The notes: a model not told the origin generated them from the sequence alone. Numbered from the stretch's first letter, positions 37,221 to 45,776 are shown. The stretch is 64,000 bases of DNA from CAVOAK01 sp965217615 (GCA_965217615.1 CBDCIT010000030.1:186001-250000), one strand, 5' to 3'. Numbers and translations: made by a program.

Positions 37221-37320
37221 GGCGTGATCTCCTTGGCGGTGCTAGCCGCCGGTTGGGTGGTTGTCTTGTCACCCGGAGATTACGCCATCCTCAAATTTCC
37301 ACCACTTTCGAGACACAGCC

Positions 37321-37397
37321 CGGGCCTATGCCGATCGTATTGTCATCCGCCAGGATGGCGAGACTGTTGCCGAACACCCCCGGAGCTTTGGACGCGG
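37321..37397 (+). pseudogene. istA: istA fragment 2 of 3 (IS21 copy 2)
   Basis: A 77-base sliver of istA (YADRIVIRQDGETVAEHPRSF) is trapped between the two IS256 insertions. Its first 8 bases are the type A target duplication and its last 10 the type B duplication. Confidence 0.92.
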
Positions 37398-38778
37398 GAG
37401 CTATTGTCAAAAGTTGGTGACGGTGGTTTTCAGGCGGCGCGTTCGATCAGCTTTTCTCCGTCCTTGAATTTGACGCCCTCGACGATCTCGGCGAGGCGGT
37501 GAGATCCGTCGAGACGCCGCCATTTCCTGGCTGCCGACTGGCACAACTTGAAGACCATGGTGAGCGCCGTGGTCCGGCTGAGGCAGCCCTTGGTCTTGAT
37601 GGTCCTCAGGCGGACGGTTGCGAAGGTGCTTTCTATGGGATTGGTCGTGCGCAGGTGCTTCCAGTGCTCGGCCGGAAAGTCGTAGAAGGTGAGCAGCCCC
37701 GCGCGGTCCTTGGCCAGGCAGGCCGTGGCCTTGTCGTACTTGGCGCCGTAGGCCTCCAAGAAGAAGTCGAACGCCTTCTCGGCCCGATCCTTGGTCTCGG
37801 CCATCCAGATGTCCTGCAGGTGCCCCTTGGCCTTGGCTTGGAGGGACTTGGGCAACTTGTTCAGAACGTTGCCGGTCTTGTGCAGCCAGCAGCGCTGTTC
37901 GCGCGTCGTGCCGTGGCTCTCGCGCAAGGCCTTCCAGAAGCCGAGCGCTCCGTCTCCGACGGCCAGCTCGGGCGCCACCTCGAGGCCGCGCCGCTTGAGA
38001 TCGAGCAGCAGCTCGCGCCACGACTGGGCGCTCTCGCGATAGCCGTCGGCGATTGCCAGCAGTTCCTTGCGGCCCCACTGGTCGGCGCCGATGATGACCA
38101 GGATGCATTGCTTGTCGTGCTCCATCCGGGGCTGGAAATAGATCCCGTCGGCCCAGAAATAGAGAGAGCGCCGGGCCGAGAGGTCGCGCTTTTCCCAGCG
38201 CGCCAGCTCGCCTCGCCAGACATCCTTCAAGCGCGTGATCGTCGAGGCCGAGAGCCCTGGCGCGTCCGGCCCCAGAAGAGCGGCCAGGGCCTCGGTGAAG
38301 TCGCCCGTCGAGATGCCCTTCAGGTAGAGCCAGGGCAAGAGCTCCTCGATCGACTTGGCCCGCCTGAGGTAGGGCGGCAGGATCGCCGAGGTGAAACGGA
38401 TCTTGCCGGCCTCTCCCGCACCCCCGCGGTCGCGCACCCTGGGGCAGCGCACCGCGACCGGCCCGATGCCGGTTTGAACCCGGCGCTCGCGATGATGACC
38501 GTGGCGAACGACACGGCGCCGGCCCGCATCGTCCTCCAGATCGCCGTGCGCCGCGATGAAGGCCGTGACCTCCATCTCAACGGCTTGCGCCAAGAGACGC
38601 TGCGCTCCCGAGCGCAACACCGACGTCAAGGGATCCTCCGAAAATGACCCTGGATGGCGAAGCTCAACAACTCTATCCTCACTCATGGCGTATCCTTTCC
38701 TTATGGGAATCGGCGACTCGGCATCGCCAGGATACGCCGCCTTCAATTCATCGCGTCACCAACTTTCGGGTATAGCTC
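37398..38778 (-). mobile_element. IS256-family element type B (complete)
   Basis: This 1381-bp element has inverted ends GAGCTATTGTCAAAAGTTGG (left) and GAGCTATACCCGAAAGTTGG (right, inward). Its flanks share TTGGACGCGG (37388-37397 and 38779-38788), a 9-10 bp duplication of istA sequence. It is unrelated at the ends to type A. Confidence 0.92.
37430..38686 (-). CDS. IS256-family (mutator) transposase, type B
   Basis: This intact 418-residue transposase starts MSEDRVVELRHPGSFSEDPL. It has SARRSLYFWADGIYFQPRME (first Asp), PELAVGDGALGFWKALRESH (second Asp), the CWLHKTGNVLNKLPKSLQ segment and the LRTTNPIESTFATVRLRT glutamate. Met at 38686 is preceded by an AAGGA site. This is one of the few apparently active transposases here. 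Confidence 0.93.
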   Translation of the reverse strand: MSEDRVVELRHPGSFSEDPLTSVLRSGAQRLLAQAVEMEVTAFIAAHGDLEDDAGRRRVVRHGHHRERRVQTGIGPVAVRCPRVRDRGGAGEAGKIRFTSAILPPYLRRAKSIEELLPWLYLKGISTGDFTEALAALLGPDAPGLSASTITRLKDVWRGELARWEKRDLSARRSLYFWADGIYFQPRMEHDKQCILVIIGADQWGRKELLAIADGYRESAQSWRELLLDLKRRGLEVAPELAVGDGALGFWKALRESHGTTREQRCWLHKTGNVLNKLPKSLQAKAKGHLQDIWMAETKDRAEKAFDFFLEAYGAKYDKATACLAKDRAGLLTFYDFPAEHWKHLRTTNPIESTFATVRLRTIKTKGCLSRTTALTMVFKLCQSAARKWRRLDGSHRLAEIVEGVKFKDGEKLIERAA

Positions 38779-39187
38779 TTGGACGCGGTGAGATCGCCTG
38801 CAATCCATGGCACTACGTGCCGATCCTGACACGGAAGCCCGGTGCGCTGAGGAATGGCGCGCCTTTCAAGGGTTGGCAACTGCCCGGCGCGCTGGGCCGC
38901 ATACGGGCGCGGCTGACGGGTTGCAACGACGGTGACAGGCAGTTCGTGAGGATCCTCGCGGCGGTGCTGGAGGACGGGCTGGAGGTGGTCGAGGCGGCCC
39001 CTGCGCCGAAGCGCTCGCCTGCGGCGCCTGCAGCGTTGATGTTGTGCTCAACATCCTCGCCCGGCAGTGCCAGCAGCAGCCGCCGCCGGCCATCCCAACG
39101 CCCGAGGGCCTGCAGCTTCGCCACCAGCCGGTGGCCGACTGCCGCCGCTACGACCGCCTGAGGGAGGCCGGTCATGGAGCGTCATGA
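38779..39187 (+). pseudogene. istA: istA fragment 3 of 3 (IS21 copy 2)
   Basis: It carries istA from GRGEIACNPWHYVPILTRKP to the end. Two extra C residues near 39000 (GCGGCCCCTGCGCC versus GCGGCCTGCGCC in copy 1) shift the last part. It overlaps the istB start. Confidence 0.9.
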
Positions 39188-39889
39188 TGTGCTGGCGATG
39201 ATGACGGCGCTGAAGCTTGCAGGCATGCGCGCCGCCTACGACGACATCCTCGCCGACGGGCTCAAGCGCCGTCATCCGGTGCAACAGATCATCGGTACGC
39301 TGCTGCAGACCGAGGTCGCCGACAAGCAGGCGCGCTCCATCAAGTACCAGATGACGTCCGCCAAGCTGCCGACGGCCAAGGAGCTGGCCGACTTCGACTT
39401 CGCCGCTTCCCCGGGCAATGAGCCCCTGATCCAGGAACTCGCCGGCGGCGACTTCCTGGAGAGCAAGCGCAACATCGTGCTGGTCGGCGGCACCGGCAAG
39501 ACCCATCTCGCCGTCGCCATCGCCCGCGCCTGTATCAGAAAGGGCGCCCGTGGCCGCTGCTACAACGTCGTCGACCTGGTCAACCACCTCGAGGCCGAAC
39601 TCCGCTCCGGACGCCAGGGCCGTACCGCGGACCAACTCGTCCGACGCGACTTCGTCATCCTCGACGAACTCGGCTATCTGCCCTTCGCCCAGGCCGGCGG
39701 CCAGCTGCTGTTCCACCTGATGAGCCGGCTCTACGAGCGCACCTCGATCATCGTCACCACCAACCTCGCTTTCGGCGAATGGCCCTCCGTCTTCGGCGAC
39801 CCCAAGATGACCACCGCGCTGCTCGACCGCCTGACCCACCATTGCGAGATCATCGAAACGAGAGCTGGCGCTTCAAGAACCGCTCCTGA
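39174..39889 (+). pseudogene. istB: istB with damaged Walker A and frameshift (IS21 copy 2)
   Basis: Compared with copy 1, six bases are missing from the P-loop (VLVGGTGKTH instead of VLVGGTGTGKTH), removing the GxxxxGKT spacing. A 7-base deletion near 39857 shifts the last ten codons. The new frame stays open through the element's right end into the DUF2336 3' half, giving a chimeric 454-codon frame from 39174 to 40538. Confidence 0.9.
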
Positions 39890-39936
39890 CCGGACGCCGG
39901 CCGTGCCTGCGGCCCGCTTGCCCCGGTGGGTCAACA

Positions 39937-39958
39937 GGCTTGACGTATACGTCAAGCC
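39937..39958. repeat. 22-bp palindrome, IS21 copy 2
   Basis: Identical to the palindrome at 14441-14462 and unchanged despite decay of the adjacent istB. Confidence 0.75.
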
Positions 39959-40079
39959 CACGCGGCTTCGCTCCGCGCACCGCAAGGCGCTACACGAAGC
40001 CGCTCGGGTCCCCCCTATTGACTACCGGGACAACCTCCGCCGTGCCACTCAGGGGGTCAATATTGCACGCCGATTGACA

Positions 40080-40538
40080 CCGGAAGTCCTGGAAGCGGCA
40101 ATTAGCGAAGCATTCCTTGATACGATGGCGACTGCGGCCCGCGTGGACAGAAGCGAGGTCGAACCGCGGGCTATTCCGCGTGAGGAGGAACTGGAACAGG
40201 CGTCAAAGGTGTTGCTTGGCTTCTTGAGAAGTGGCGTTAAGCGAAGATTTGAGCAGCATTTTTCTGAATTGGCAGAGTTGCCGGCAGATTCGACCAGGCG
40301 GGTGCTCTACGGCATGGGTATGGAAGGTCTCGCCGTCGCCTGTAGGGACATCGGCTTTTCCGACAATGTGTTCAGCCGACTGCTATGGCACTTACACGGC
40401 AGCGGAACGCTCGCCATGTTCAGCCTCAATCCCAAGCACAATGAGGCGCTGAGCTACTATCAATCGGTCGACTCCGATCAGGCAGATAGCATAATGCAAT
40501 CGTTACGCGCTGCACCGCCCGGCAACCCCGCCGATTGA
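40080..40538 (+). pseudogene. DUF2336 protein, 3' half
   Basis: After the duplicated CCGGAAGTC the frame continues LEAAISEAFLDTMATAARVD and ends LRAAPPGNPAD. The helical segment SGVKRRFEQHFSELAELPAD followed by VLYGMGMEGLAVACRDIGFS is typical of the domain end. It is fused in frame to the decayed istB, as described there. Confidence 0.87.
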
Positions 40539-40545
40539 CCGCTGA

Positions 40546-40860
40546 TCACACCGTGGCCCCCTTCGCCCAAACCGGCGTCGTCATATTTACCTCAGGCATC
40601 CCGTCCAGCAGCGGGCCTACCTTTTCCATATAGCTCGCAAACCAGTCCAACTTGGCGTTCTCGTCGAGCGCTGCCGGATCGTTGTAGACCTCGAACAAAA
40701 GAAACGTATCCGGATCGTTGTTGTCGTAACAGAAGACGTACAACTCCTGTGCCGTATTCGCCTCCGCGCGCGACTTCAAATATTGCTCCCAGAGGTTCCG
40801 CACGTCGTCGCGCTTGCCGGGCTTGGTTTTTGTTTTGATAAACAACGCCACTTTCGCCAT
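40546..40860 (-). CDS. ABM-domain putative quinol monooxygenase
   Basis: This 104-residue dimeric alpha/beta barrel protein (MAKVALFIKTKTKPGKRDDV, then ELYVFCYDNNDPDTFLLFEVY and DWFASYMEKVGPLLDG) resembles YgiN-type antibiotic biosynthesis monooxygenases. No cofactor site is needed in this fold. The start at 40860 fits the family and has a GGGAGAC site. It converges on the DUF2336 remnant. Confidence 0.85.
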   Translation of the reverse strand: MAKVALFIKTKTKPGKRDDVRNLWEQYLKSRAEANTAQELYVFCYDNNDPDTFLLFEVYNDPAALDENAKLDWFASYMEKVGPLLDGMPEVNMTTPVWAKGATV

Positions 40861-40962
40861 GACCGTCTCCCTCGATAGACGCGCCCATGTTAACCGTCCT
40901 CTAATCAAGACGGGACTCTATTCGCCGATTGCCGCTTGTCTGACACGTGATAGATTGAAGCC

Positions 40963-41283
40963 ATGGCATCGTTAATTTCACGCATCGTCAGCGCTCTGAC
41001 CGGGCAACCCGCAGTAGCTGCAGCGCCGCAAAGGGGAGACCCCATCGCCTACGAGGGACTGGTCCTTTATGCTGCGCCGACGCACGAAGGAAATCAGTGG
41101 CGGTTGTCCGGCGTGATCGTCAAACAGGGCGACGACGGCGATCTGGAGCGCACCTTCACCCGGGCCGATACTTTCGCCATCCGCGAGGAGGCCGAGTCCT
41201 TCGCCATCCGCAAGGGCAAGCAGATCATCGACGAACAAGGCTCCAAGCTGTTTGCCGACGGCGAGGCGCAAGGCCGCGTCTGA
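40963..41283 (+). CDS. HlyU-family protein
   Basis: This 106-residue protein has the HlyU domain: IAYEGLVLYAAPTHEGNQWR, GVIVKQGDDGDLERTFTRAD and KGKQIIDEQGSKLFADGE. The name comes from a haemolysin regulator in Vibrio, but this family's alphaproteobacterial members lack that winged helix and their role is unknown. The N-terminus is short and mildly hydrophobic. Confidence 0.8.
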   Translation: MASLISRIVSALTGQPAVAAAPQRGDPIAYEGLVLYAAPTHEGNQWRLSGVIVKQGDDGDLERTFTRADTFAIREEAESFAIRKGKQIIDEQGSKLFADGEAQGRV

Positions 41284-41343
41284 ACGCCGCCAACCAACAA
41301 GTGCGCCTTCGAGACAAAGAGCCGTCGCCGCCTCGTTATTGCC

Positions 41344-41807
41344 CTATTTCGTCCTGCGACCGTTCAGGAAATAGGTCTGCACCTTACCTTTACCCCGGAT
41401 ATCCATAACGCCCCGTGACTCCAACTCGAAGTTGGGCGCAAGGATGTCCGCGACCTCGGCCGTGACGTGGATGCGTCCCGGCTCGCTATAAGACTCGAAG
41501 CGCGCAGCAACGTTCACAGTATCGCCCCAAATATCGTAGAGGAACCGGTGCTCGCCGATGATTCCGGCAACCACCGGTCCGGTTTGCAGCCCGATCCGAA
41601 TCTGAAACTTGGGCTCGATCTCGGCGTTGACTTCCTCGATAGCGGTCAGCATGCCGAGCGCCATGTCTGCTACCGCTTCGGCGTGTTTGGCGCGCGGTTT
41701 CGGCACGCCGCCGACTGCCATGTAGGCGTCCCCGATGGTCTTGACCTTCTCGACACCGTGCGACACTGCCAATGCATCGAAACGCAAGAATAGTGCGTTC
41801 AAATTTT
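41344..41807 (-). pseudogene. PAS-cyclase, C-terminal part (split by IS1595)
   Basis: It encodes the second half of a class III cyclase catalytic domain: NALFLRFDALAVSHGVEKVK, TIGDAYMAVGGVPKP, IRIGLQTGPVVAGIIGEHRF and YDIWGDTVNVAARFESYSEP, ending at 41344. Removing 41808-44275 joins it in frame (VENL / NALFLRF) to the N-terminal part. Confidence 0.9.
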
Positions 41808-41840
41808 GGGACTTAATATGCGTGAGTGCCCAAGGTGAGG

Positions 41841-41996
41841 CTAGGCTTTTGCCTCTTTTAGGTACTTCCACTCACTGTGCTTCTTGGGCTTCGCTCTGAC
41901 AAGAGCCTTGGCTAAATTCTGGGGCGTGTCAGGTATTGAGTCAGGCCACGGCTTCTCGACGGGACGGCCTCGCGGTGGCTTCTTGGCAGGCTTCAT
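41841..41996 (-). CDS. small IS1595 accessory protein
   Basis: This 51-residue basic protein (MKPAKKPPRGRPVEKPWPDS, then IPDTPQNLAKALVRAKPKK and HSEWKYLKEAKA) lies just downstream of the transposase and inside the left end. From memory, similar short Pro/Lys-rich proteins accompany transposases of this family in other genomes. The function is unknown. Confidence 0.6.
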   Translation of the reverse strand: MKPAKKPPRGRPVEKPWPDSIPDTPQNLAKALVRAKPKKHSEWKYLKEAKA

Positions 41997-42028
41997 GGCG
42001 CGTCCCTTCTGGTCAGTGTGCCGAGAGT

Positions 42029-42973
42029 CTACCTGATCAAATCTCGGTACTGCAACCGTTTCCCGACCAAGCCGCGAACGATGCGGGTCATCTGATCAAG
42101 CGTGTCGGCACTCCTTGCGTTATGTCTGCCAGAGAACTCCGACACGTAGCGGTTTATATGCTTCTTGCTGATGTGGTGGTAGGTGCCTTGATAGCCACGC
42201 TTTAACAGCGCCCAGAACGACTCAATACCGTTGGTGTGAGCCATCTCCTTGACATATTCGCCGGCACTGTGACAGACGCTATCATGTTCGAAAGTCATCC
42301 CCTTGTAGGCGGCTGCATCGTCTGTGAAGACCGTGGCATCAGGCGCGGCGTGCTCGGCAACAAAACCCTGTAGTGTCTTCGCGTCGGCTTCTTCAATGAC
42401 CCTAGCACTGACCTTTCCGGTCTCGCGATCCTTAGCGCCAGCGACAATCGTTTTTCCTACACCGCCACGCCCTGCGCGCAGCTTCTTGTTACCGTGTTTG
42501 TTTTTCTCCTTGCCACCCATGTAGGTCTCATCGACTTCCACCGGGCCACCAAAGTAAGTGTTATCCGCAACGTCTTCGTACCATGTCTCGCGCAGACGGT
42601 GCGCCAGATGCCACGCCGCTTTCTGTGTCACACCGAGATCACGGTGCAGTTTCATGCTTGCCGTGCCCTTCAAGCCGGTGGTCATCAGATAAGTGGCGAT
42701 GGCCCATACCTGTATCCCCAACTTGCTGTCATGCATGGCTGTATTGGTTTTGACTGAGAAGCGCTTACGACAATCGCGGCAGCGATAGGGCTGAGACTTA
42801 TGCTTCGCTCCCGTCTGCACATTCAAGGAGCCGCAATGCGGACACCACGTGCCTTCGGGCCAGCGTGCTTCGGCAAACCACCTTTCCGCAGAATCGTCGT
42901 CAGGAAACAGTTTGATTATCTCGACAAGGGTTATCCCTTCCCTAGAACTCTTTCCTGGTCCGTTATTTGTCAT
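42029..42973 (-). CDS. IS1595-family (ISXO2-like) transposase
   Basis: This 314-residue transposase appears intact. It has an N-terminal zinc ribbon (CPHCGSLNVQTG and YRCRDCRKRFSVKTNTAMHD) and an ISXO2-like catalytic domain with VEVDETYMGGKEKNKHGNKK, VFTDDAAAYKGM and HTNGIESFWALLKRGYQGTY (Asn/Glu region), then HHISKKHINRYVSEFSGRHN. Start MTNNGPGKSSREG at 42973 has a GGGAGGG site. Confidence 0.94.
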   Translation of the reverse strand: MTNNGPGKSSREGITLVEIIKLFPDDDSAERWFAEARWPEGTWCPHCGSLNVQTGAKHKSQPYRCRDCRKRFSVKTNTAMHDSKLGIQVWAIATYLMTTGLKGTASMKLHRDLGVTQKAAWHLAHRLRETWYEDVADNTYFGGPVEVDETYMGGKEKNKHGNKKLRAGRGGVGKTIVAGAKDRETGKVSARVIEEADAKTLQGFVAEHAAPDATVFTDDAAAYKGMTFEHDSVCHSAGEYVKEMAHTNGIESFWALLKRGYQGTYHHISKKHINRYVSEFSGRHNARSADTLDQMTRIVRGLVGKRLQYRDLIR

Positions 42974-43110
42974 ACCACCCTCCCAATATCCATTATTGAT
43001 AATATAGTGCCCAACTATGAACATTTCAAGTAGGTAGAAGGGGAAAAGTATTTGCGTGGAAGGAAGTTTGCCTCTATGTTGACCAAATCTAAGAAAGGAT
43101 TCGTTTCCAA

Positions 43111-43566
43111 ATGCATATCACTAAGGAACAGATCAGACGGCGGTTGGAATCCATCACGCATAGAGCTGACGCGGTGCAAGCGAACATCGACCGCTTGAAA
43201 GAAAATCTCCAAGAGATCGACGCGGAGAGGTCAGACTTGGAAGCTGCCTATCGCGTCTGCGCTAAACTCGAAGCGGAGGGTGACGATGCGAACCGTGAGT
43301 CTCATGGAGCGAACGGCGCGGGTGAACTGACCCAGCGAGCGCTGATCACGATGATCCTGAAGGAGGCTGACCGTCCGATGAAGCCCGCCGAGATCACGGC
43401 GGTGGCGCTGGAGAAGCATAGACGGAAGATTCCAAGCGGCACCCTCCATGGAAATCTGCACAGATGGAAGAAAGAGGGGCGAGTGATCAACGACAGCATC
43501 GGCTGGTCACTCATCCCTCCTATTTCCAGTTCCTCCAACCCGCAATCGGAGCGGCCTGATCCGTAG
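43111..43566 (+). CDS. cargo protein, coiled coil plus winged-helix-like domain
   Basis: This 151-residue protein has an N-terminal heptad-rich helix (residues ~1-60; RRRLESITHRADAVQANIDR, ENLQEIDAERSDLEAAYRV) and a C-terminal winged-helix-like part (~70-135; LTQRALITMILKEADRPMKP, AEITAVALEKHRRKIPSGTL, HRWKKEGRVINDSIGW). It is probably a DNA-binding protein. It is divergent from the transposase and inside the element. I do not recognise a named family. Confidence 0.72.
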   Translation: MHITKEQIRRRLESITHRADAVQANIDRLKENLQEIDAERSDLEAAYRVCAKLEAEGDDANRESHGANGAGELTQRALITMILKEADRPMKPAEITAVALEKHRRKIPSGTLHGNLHRWKKEGRVINDSIGWSLIPPISSSSNPQSERPDP

Positions 43567-43579
43567 AAAGGAGATGACT

Positions 43580-43681
43580 ATGTACGACCACAGCCACCAT
43601 CACACGGCTGCCAATCACAGCCCTGCGGCGGGCTGTGGACACAATCAGCGTGTCCTAAACCGCCGCTGCGATATACCGTAA
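43580..43681 (+). CDS. candidate His-rich microprotein
   Basis: A 33-codon frame reads MYDHSHHHTAANHSPAAGCG followed by HNQRVLNRRCDIP. ATG 43580 has an AAAGGAG site seven to eight bases upstream, just after the stop of the preceding cargo gene (43566), so it could be translated from the same message. Six histidines and two cysteines suggest metal binding. It is too short for confident homology. Confidence 0.45.
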   Translation: MYDHSHHHTAANHSPAAGCGHNQRVLNRRCDIP

Positions 43682-43815
43682 CCACGCCACCCGCCTCCTT
43701 CCACAAGAGGCAGAGGCGAACAGCGCGCTCCCCTCCAACGGGATCGTACTGTTCGGGCTTTTCCCACACTTGACTCGCTCAGTCAACACCTAGAGGCTGA
43801 CCATATAATTCTTTG

Positions 43816-44217
43816 ATGCGTATTCTGCTTCAGACAGCATTCCTTCTTTTTTCGATCTCGACTGCGTGCCAATCACAGACTGCGCCAGTTCGCTATATGT
43901 GCACATTTGAGCAGTATGCTTCGCCCCAGGGGGGACTTAAACGTGTTGAGGAATTATTTAAATTTGAGCTCGCAGTGGATTCGATCACGAATGACGCCGT
44001 GATAATTGGGAACGCTGGCGTTTCTTCCGCGATCGACACACTGTCGATGGACGCGACGCAATCACGTTCCTTGAGCCCCTGCCGACGGGCGTAGTGCAAA
44101 GCACAACAATTATCAAGGCCACAGGGGAAGCCGTGCACAGCAGACACACCTATATGTCGTTGGGTTCAAAGCTTATCCCGTCCCAGTACTACGGATCCTG
44201 CAAAACATCGAAATGAG
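43816..44217 (+). pseudogene. cargo secreted protein, frameshifted
   Basis: ATG 43816 opens a signal peptide (MRILLQTAFLLFSISTACQS) with a possible lipoprotein-like Cys. The body includes VRYMCTFEQYASPQGGLKRV and ELFKFELAVDSITNDAVII. A missing G near 44053 shifts the frame, and the tail GRDAITFLEPLPTGVVQSTT to SQYYGSCKTSK continues to TGA 44217. A TATAAT box at 43804-43809 lies very near the ATG, possibly giving an almost leaderless message. The family is unrecognised. Confidence 0.6.
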
Positions 44218-44267
44218 TCCCGCCAGCTTGTACGGGCAAGGCTTGGGCACTCACGCATGTAAGTCCC

Positions 44268-45323
44268 CAAATTTTCGACCAATTGCTTTGGCGACAGGCG
44301 CGCAGAGATCTTGGTGAATCCGACGAGATCCGAAAACAGTACGGTCGCCTCGTCGAACCGGTCGGCAATGTTGGCCTCGCCAGCGTGCATCCGTTCGACC
44401 ACTTCGGCCGGCAACACCCGCAATAGCAGAGTCTCAGTCTCCGCTTTGGCTGCCTGGAGCTGCGCCTCGGCTTCCTTCTTCTCGGTTGTGTCGCGAATGA
44501 TTCCACTGAAGAAATACTTCCCCTCGATTGACCAGTGGGACAACGACATTTCCAGCGGAAACTCCTCGCCACCCTTTCGTAGGCCGCGAATCTCCACTGG
44601 CCTATCGTCATACTTATGCTTGCCGTCGACGCTCACCCGTTTCACGCCCGCGACATGCAGGTCGTAGAGATCATTTGGGATCAGCAGATCGAGATTCTGC
44701 CCGACCATCTCCTTCTCCGAATAACCGAAAATGCGTTCTGCCCCACTGTTCCAAGCAATCACAGTGGCTCCGCTGTCGATTGAGATAATTGCATCATTTG
44801 CCGACGCGGCGAACGAACGAAGCCGCTCTTCGCTTTCCCGGATACGCTCGGCGGCTCGCTTCAACTCGCTGATATCGAGCCGCAACAGAACTGTACCGCC
44901 ATCCGGCATTTTATAGTGACGGAAGGAAATCCAATCGCCGTTGGCTAGGCGCATTTCATGTTCCGCATCTTTGGTCCGGAACGCCTCGAGCCGTTGTCGC
45001 AGCACTTCTTCTGCGCTAACGCCATCAGTCGCGAAATAGTTCTTCTCGATCGCAATCCGCACGAGATCCTCGAGGTGCATTCCGGGTTCAAAACTGTCTG
45101 TAAATTCCGAAAGATACTTGTCGTTGCAAAGCACAAGTTGATCGTCTGCGTCGAACACCGCGAGACCCTCTTCAAGATGTTCAACGGCATCGAGAAAAAG
45201 TCTGGTTTCGCGATCGGCTGGGATAGCTGCAGCAAATCGATGCTCTAACGCCTCGATCTCGTCGACGAGATCAACCTTCTTCATCTTGAGACGGCTATCG
45301 CGAGACGTCGGTGAACAAGGCAT
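44268..45323 (-). pseudogene. PAS-cyclase, N-terminal part
   Basis: This is the N-terminal 350 or so residues of a sensor cyclase. It has an N-terminal coiled coil (VDLVDEIEALEHRFAAAIPA), a PAS-like domain (LEEGLAVFDADDQLVLCNDK), a second PAS domain (FAASANDAIISIDSGATVIA, then FFSGIIRDTTEKKEAEAQLQ) and the start of the cyclase domain (LLLRVLPAEVVERMHAG, ATVLFSDLVGFTKISARLSP). ATG 45323 has an AAGGA site. IS1595 separates it from its C-terminus. Confidence 0.88.
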
Positions 45324-45776
45324 CGCATTCCTTACGGCGAAGGTAGTGTGCAAAGGGTGTGCTGTTGTGGGCTTCCGGCAACCCACAAGCTGACTCCAGG
45401 AACCAGTAGCGATGATAGCGGAACCGGCTTATGCGAGAAACCGTCGGCTGCCTGTATCACGTGTCTGGATCATGCAAGACACGCAAGCATAGGCAAAAGA
45501 CCGCCTTGGCTACGAATTCGTAGCGACCGGTCCTCCCATCACCTGACGCGGGTTTATGTGCGACCGGTAGCCGCAGTTCCAGTGCGGCTCGTTGTCGACA
45601 TTAGGCGCTTCGCTACCGTGGTCGCGACCCGCTTGGGGTCTTTAACGACCCTTCGGCGTTTTGTTTCAACATACGAGCAAGGGCAGCGCTTCCGCCCGAT
45701 ATTGCAACGGCTTTTCCGCGCTCGGCAATTTTTGCCGGGCAAAATCGACCGATAGGCAACAGACTGAACTTCGTCC
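45324..45776. other. intergenic region
   Basis: About 450 bases between the cyclase and the isochorismatase-like gene, which both read leftward. The upstream side should contain the cyclase promoter. I see no gene with recognisable features. Confidence 0.5.

Larger units (their letters stand above)
34477..37320 (-). mobile_element. IS256-family element type A, copy 1
   Basis: The ends are near-identical inverted repeats (GGTTGTGTCACGAAAGTGG left, GGCTGTGTCTCGAAAGTGG right, read inward). The flanking 8-bp duplication CGGGCCTA is at 34469-34476 and 37321-37328. It interrupts istA and itself contains the IS1182-like element at 35186-36629. Without that insert it is about 1396 bp. Confidence 0.93.
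33312..40079 (+). mobile_element. IS21-family element, copy 2, containing nested insertions
   Basis: The outer ends match copy 1, and a 9-bp duplication CCGGAAGTC flanks it at 33303-33311 and 40080-40088. Removing the IS256 types A and B with their duplicated sites leaves 2525 bp. The 35-bp difference from copy 1 is exactly explained by +2 in istA, -6 and -7 in istB and loss of one 24-bp repeat from the right end. Confidence 0.93.
41808..44267 (-). mobile_element. IS1595-family element with cargo genes
   Basis: This 2460-bp element has ends starting GGGACTTAATATGCGTGAG and GGGACTTACATGCGTGAG (inward), about 27 bp with one small gap. The flanking 8-bp duplication CAAATTTT is at 41800-41807 and 44268-44275, the length usual for IS1595. 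It carries the transposase, a small accessory frame and, on the opposite strand, two protein genes and one His-rich microprotein frame. Cargo-bearing IS1595 relatives are known. Confidence 0.93.
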
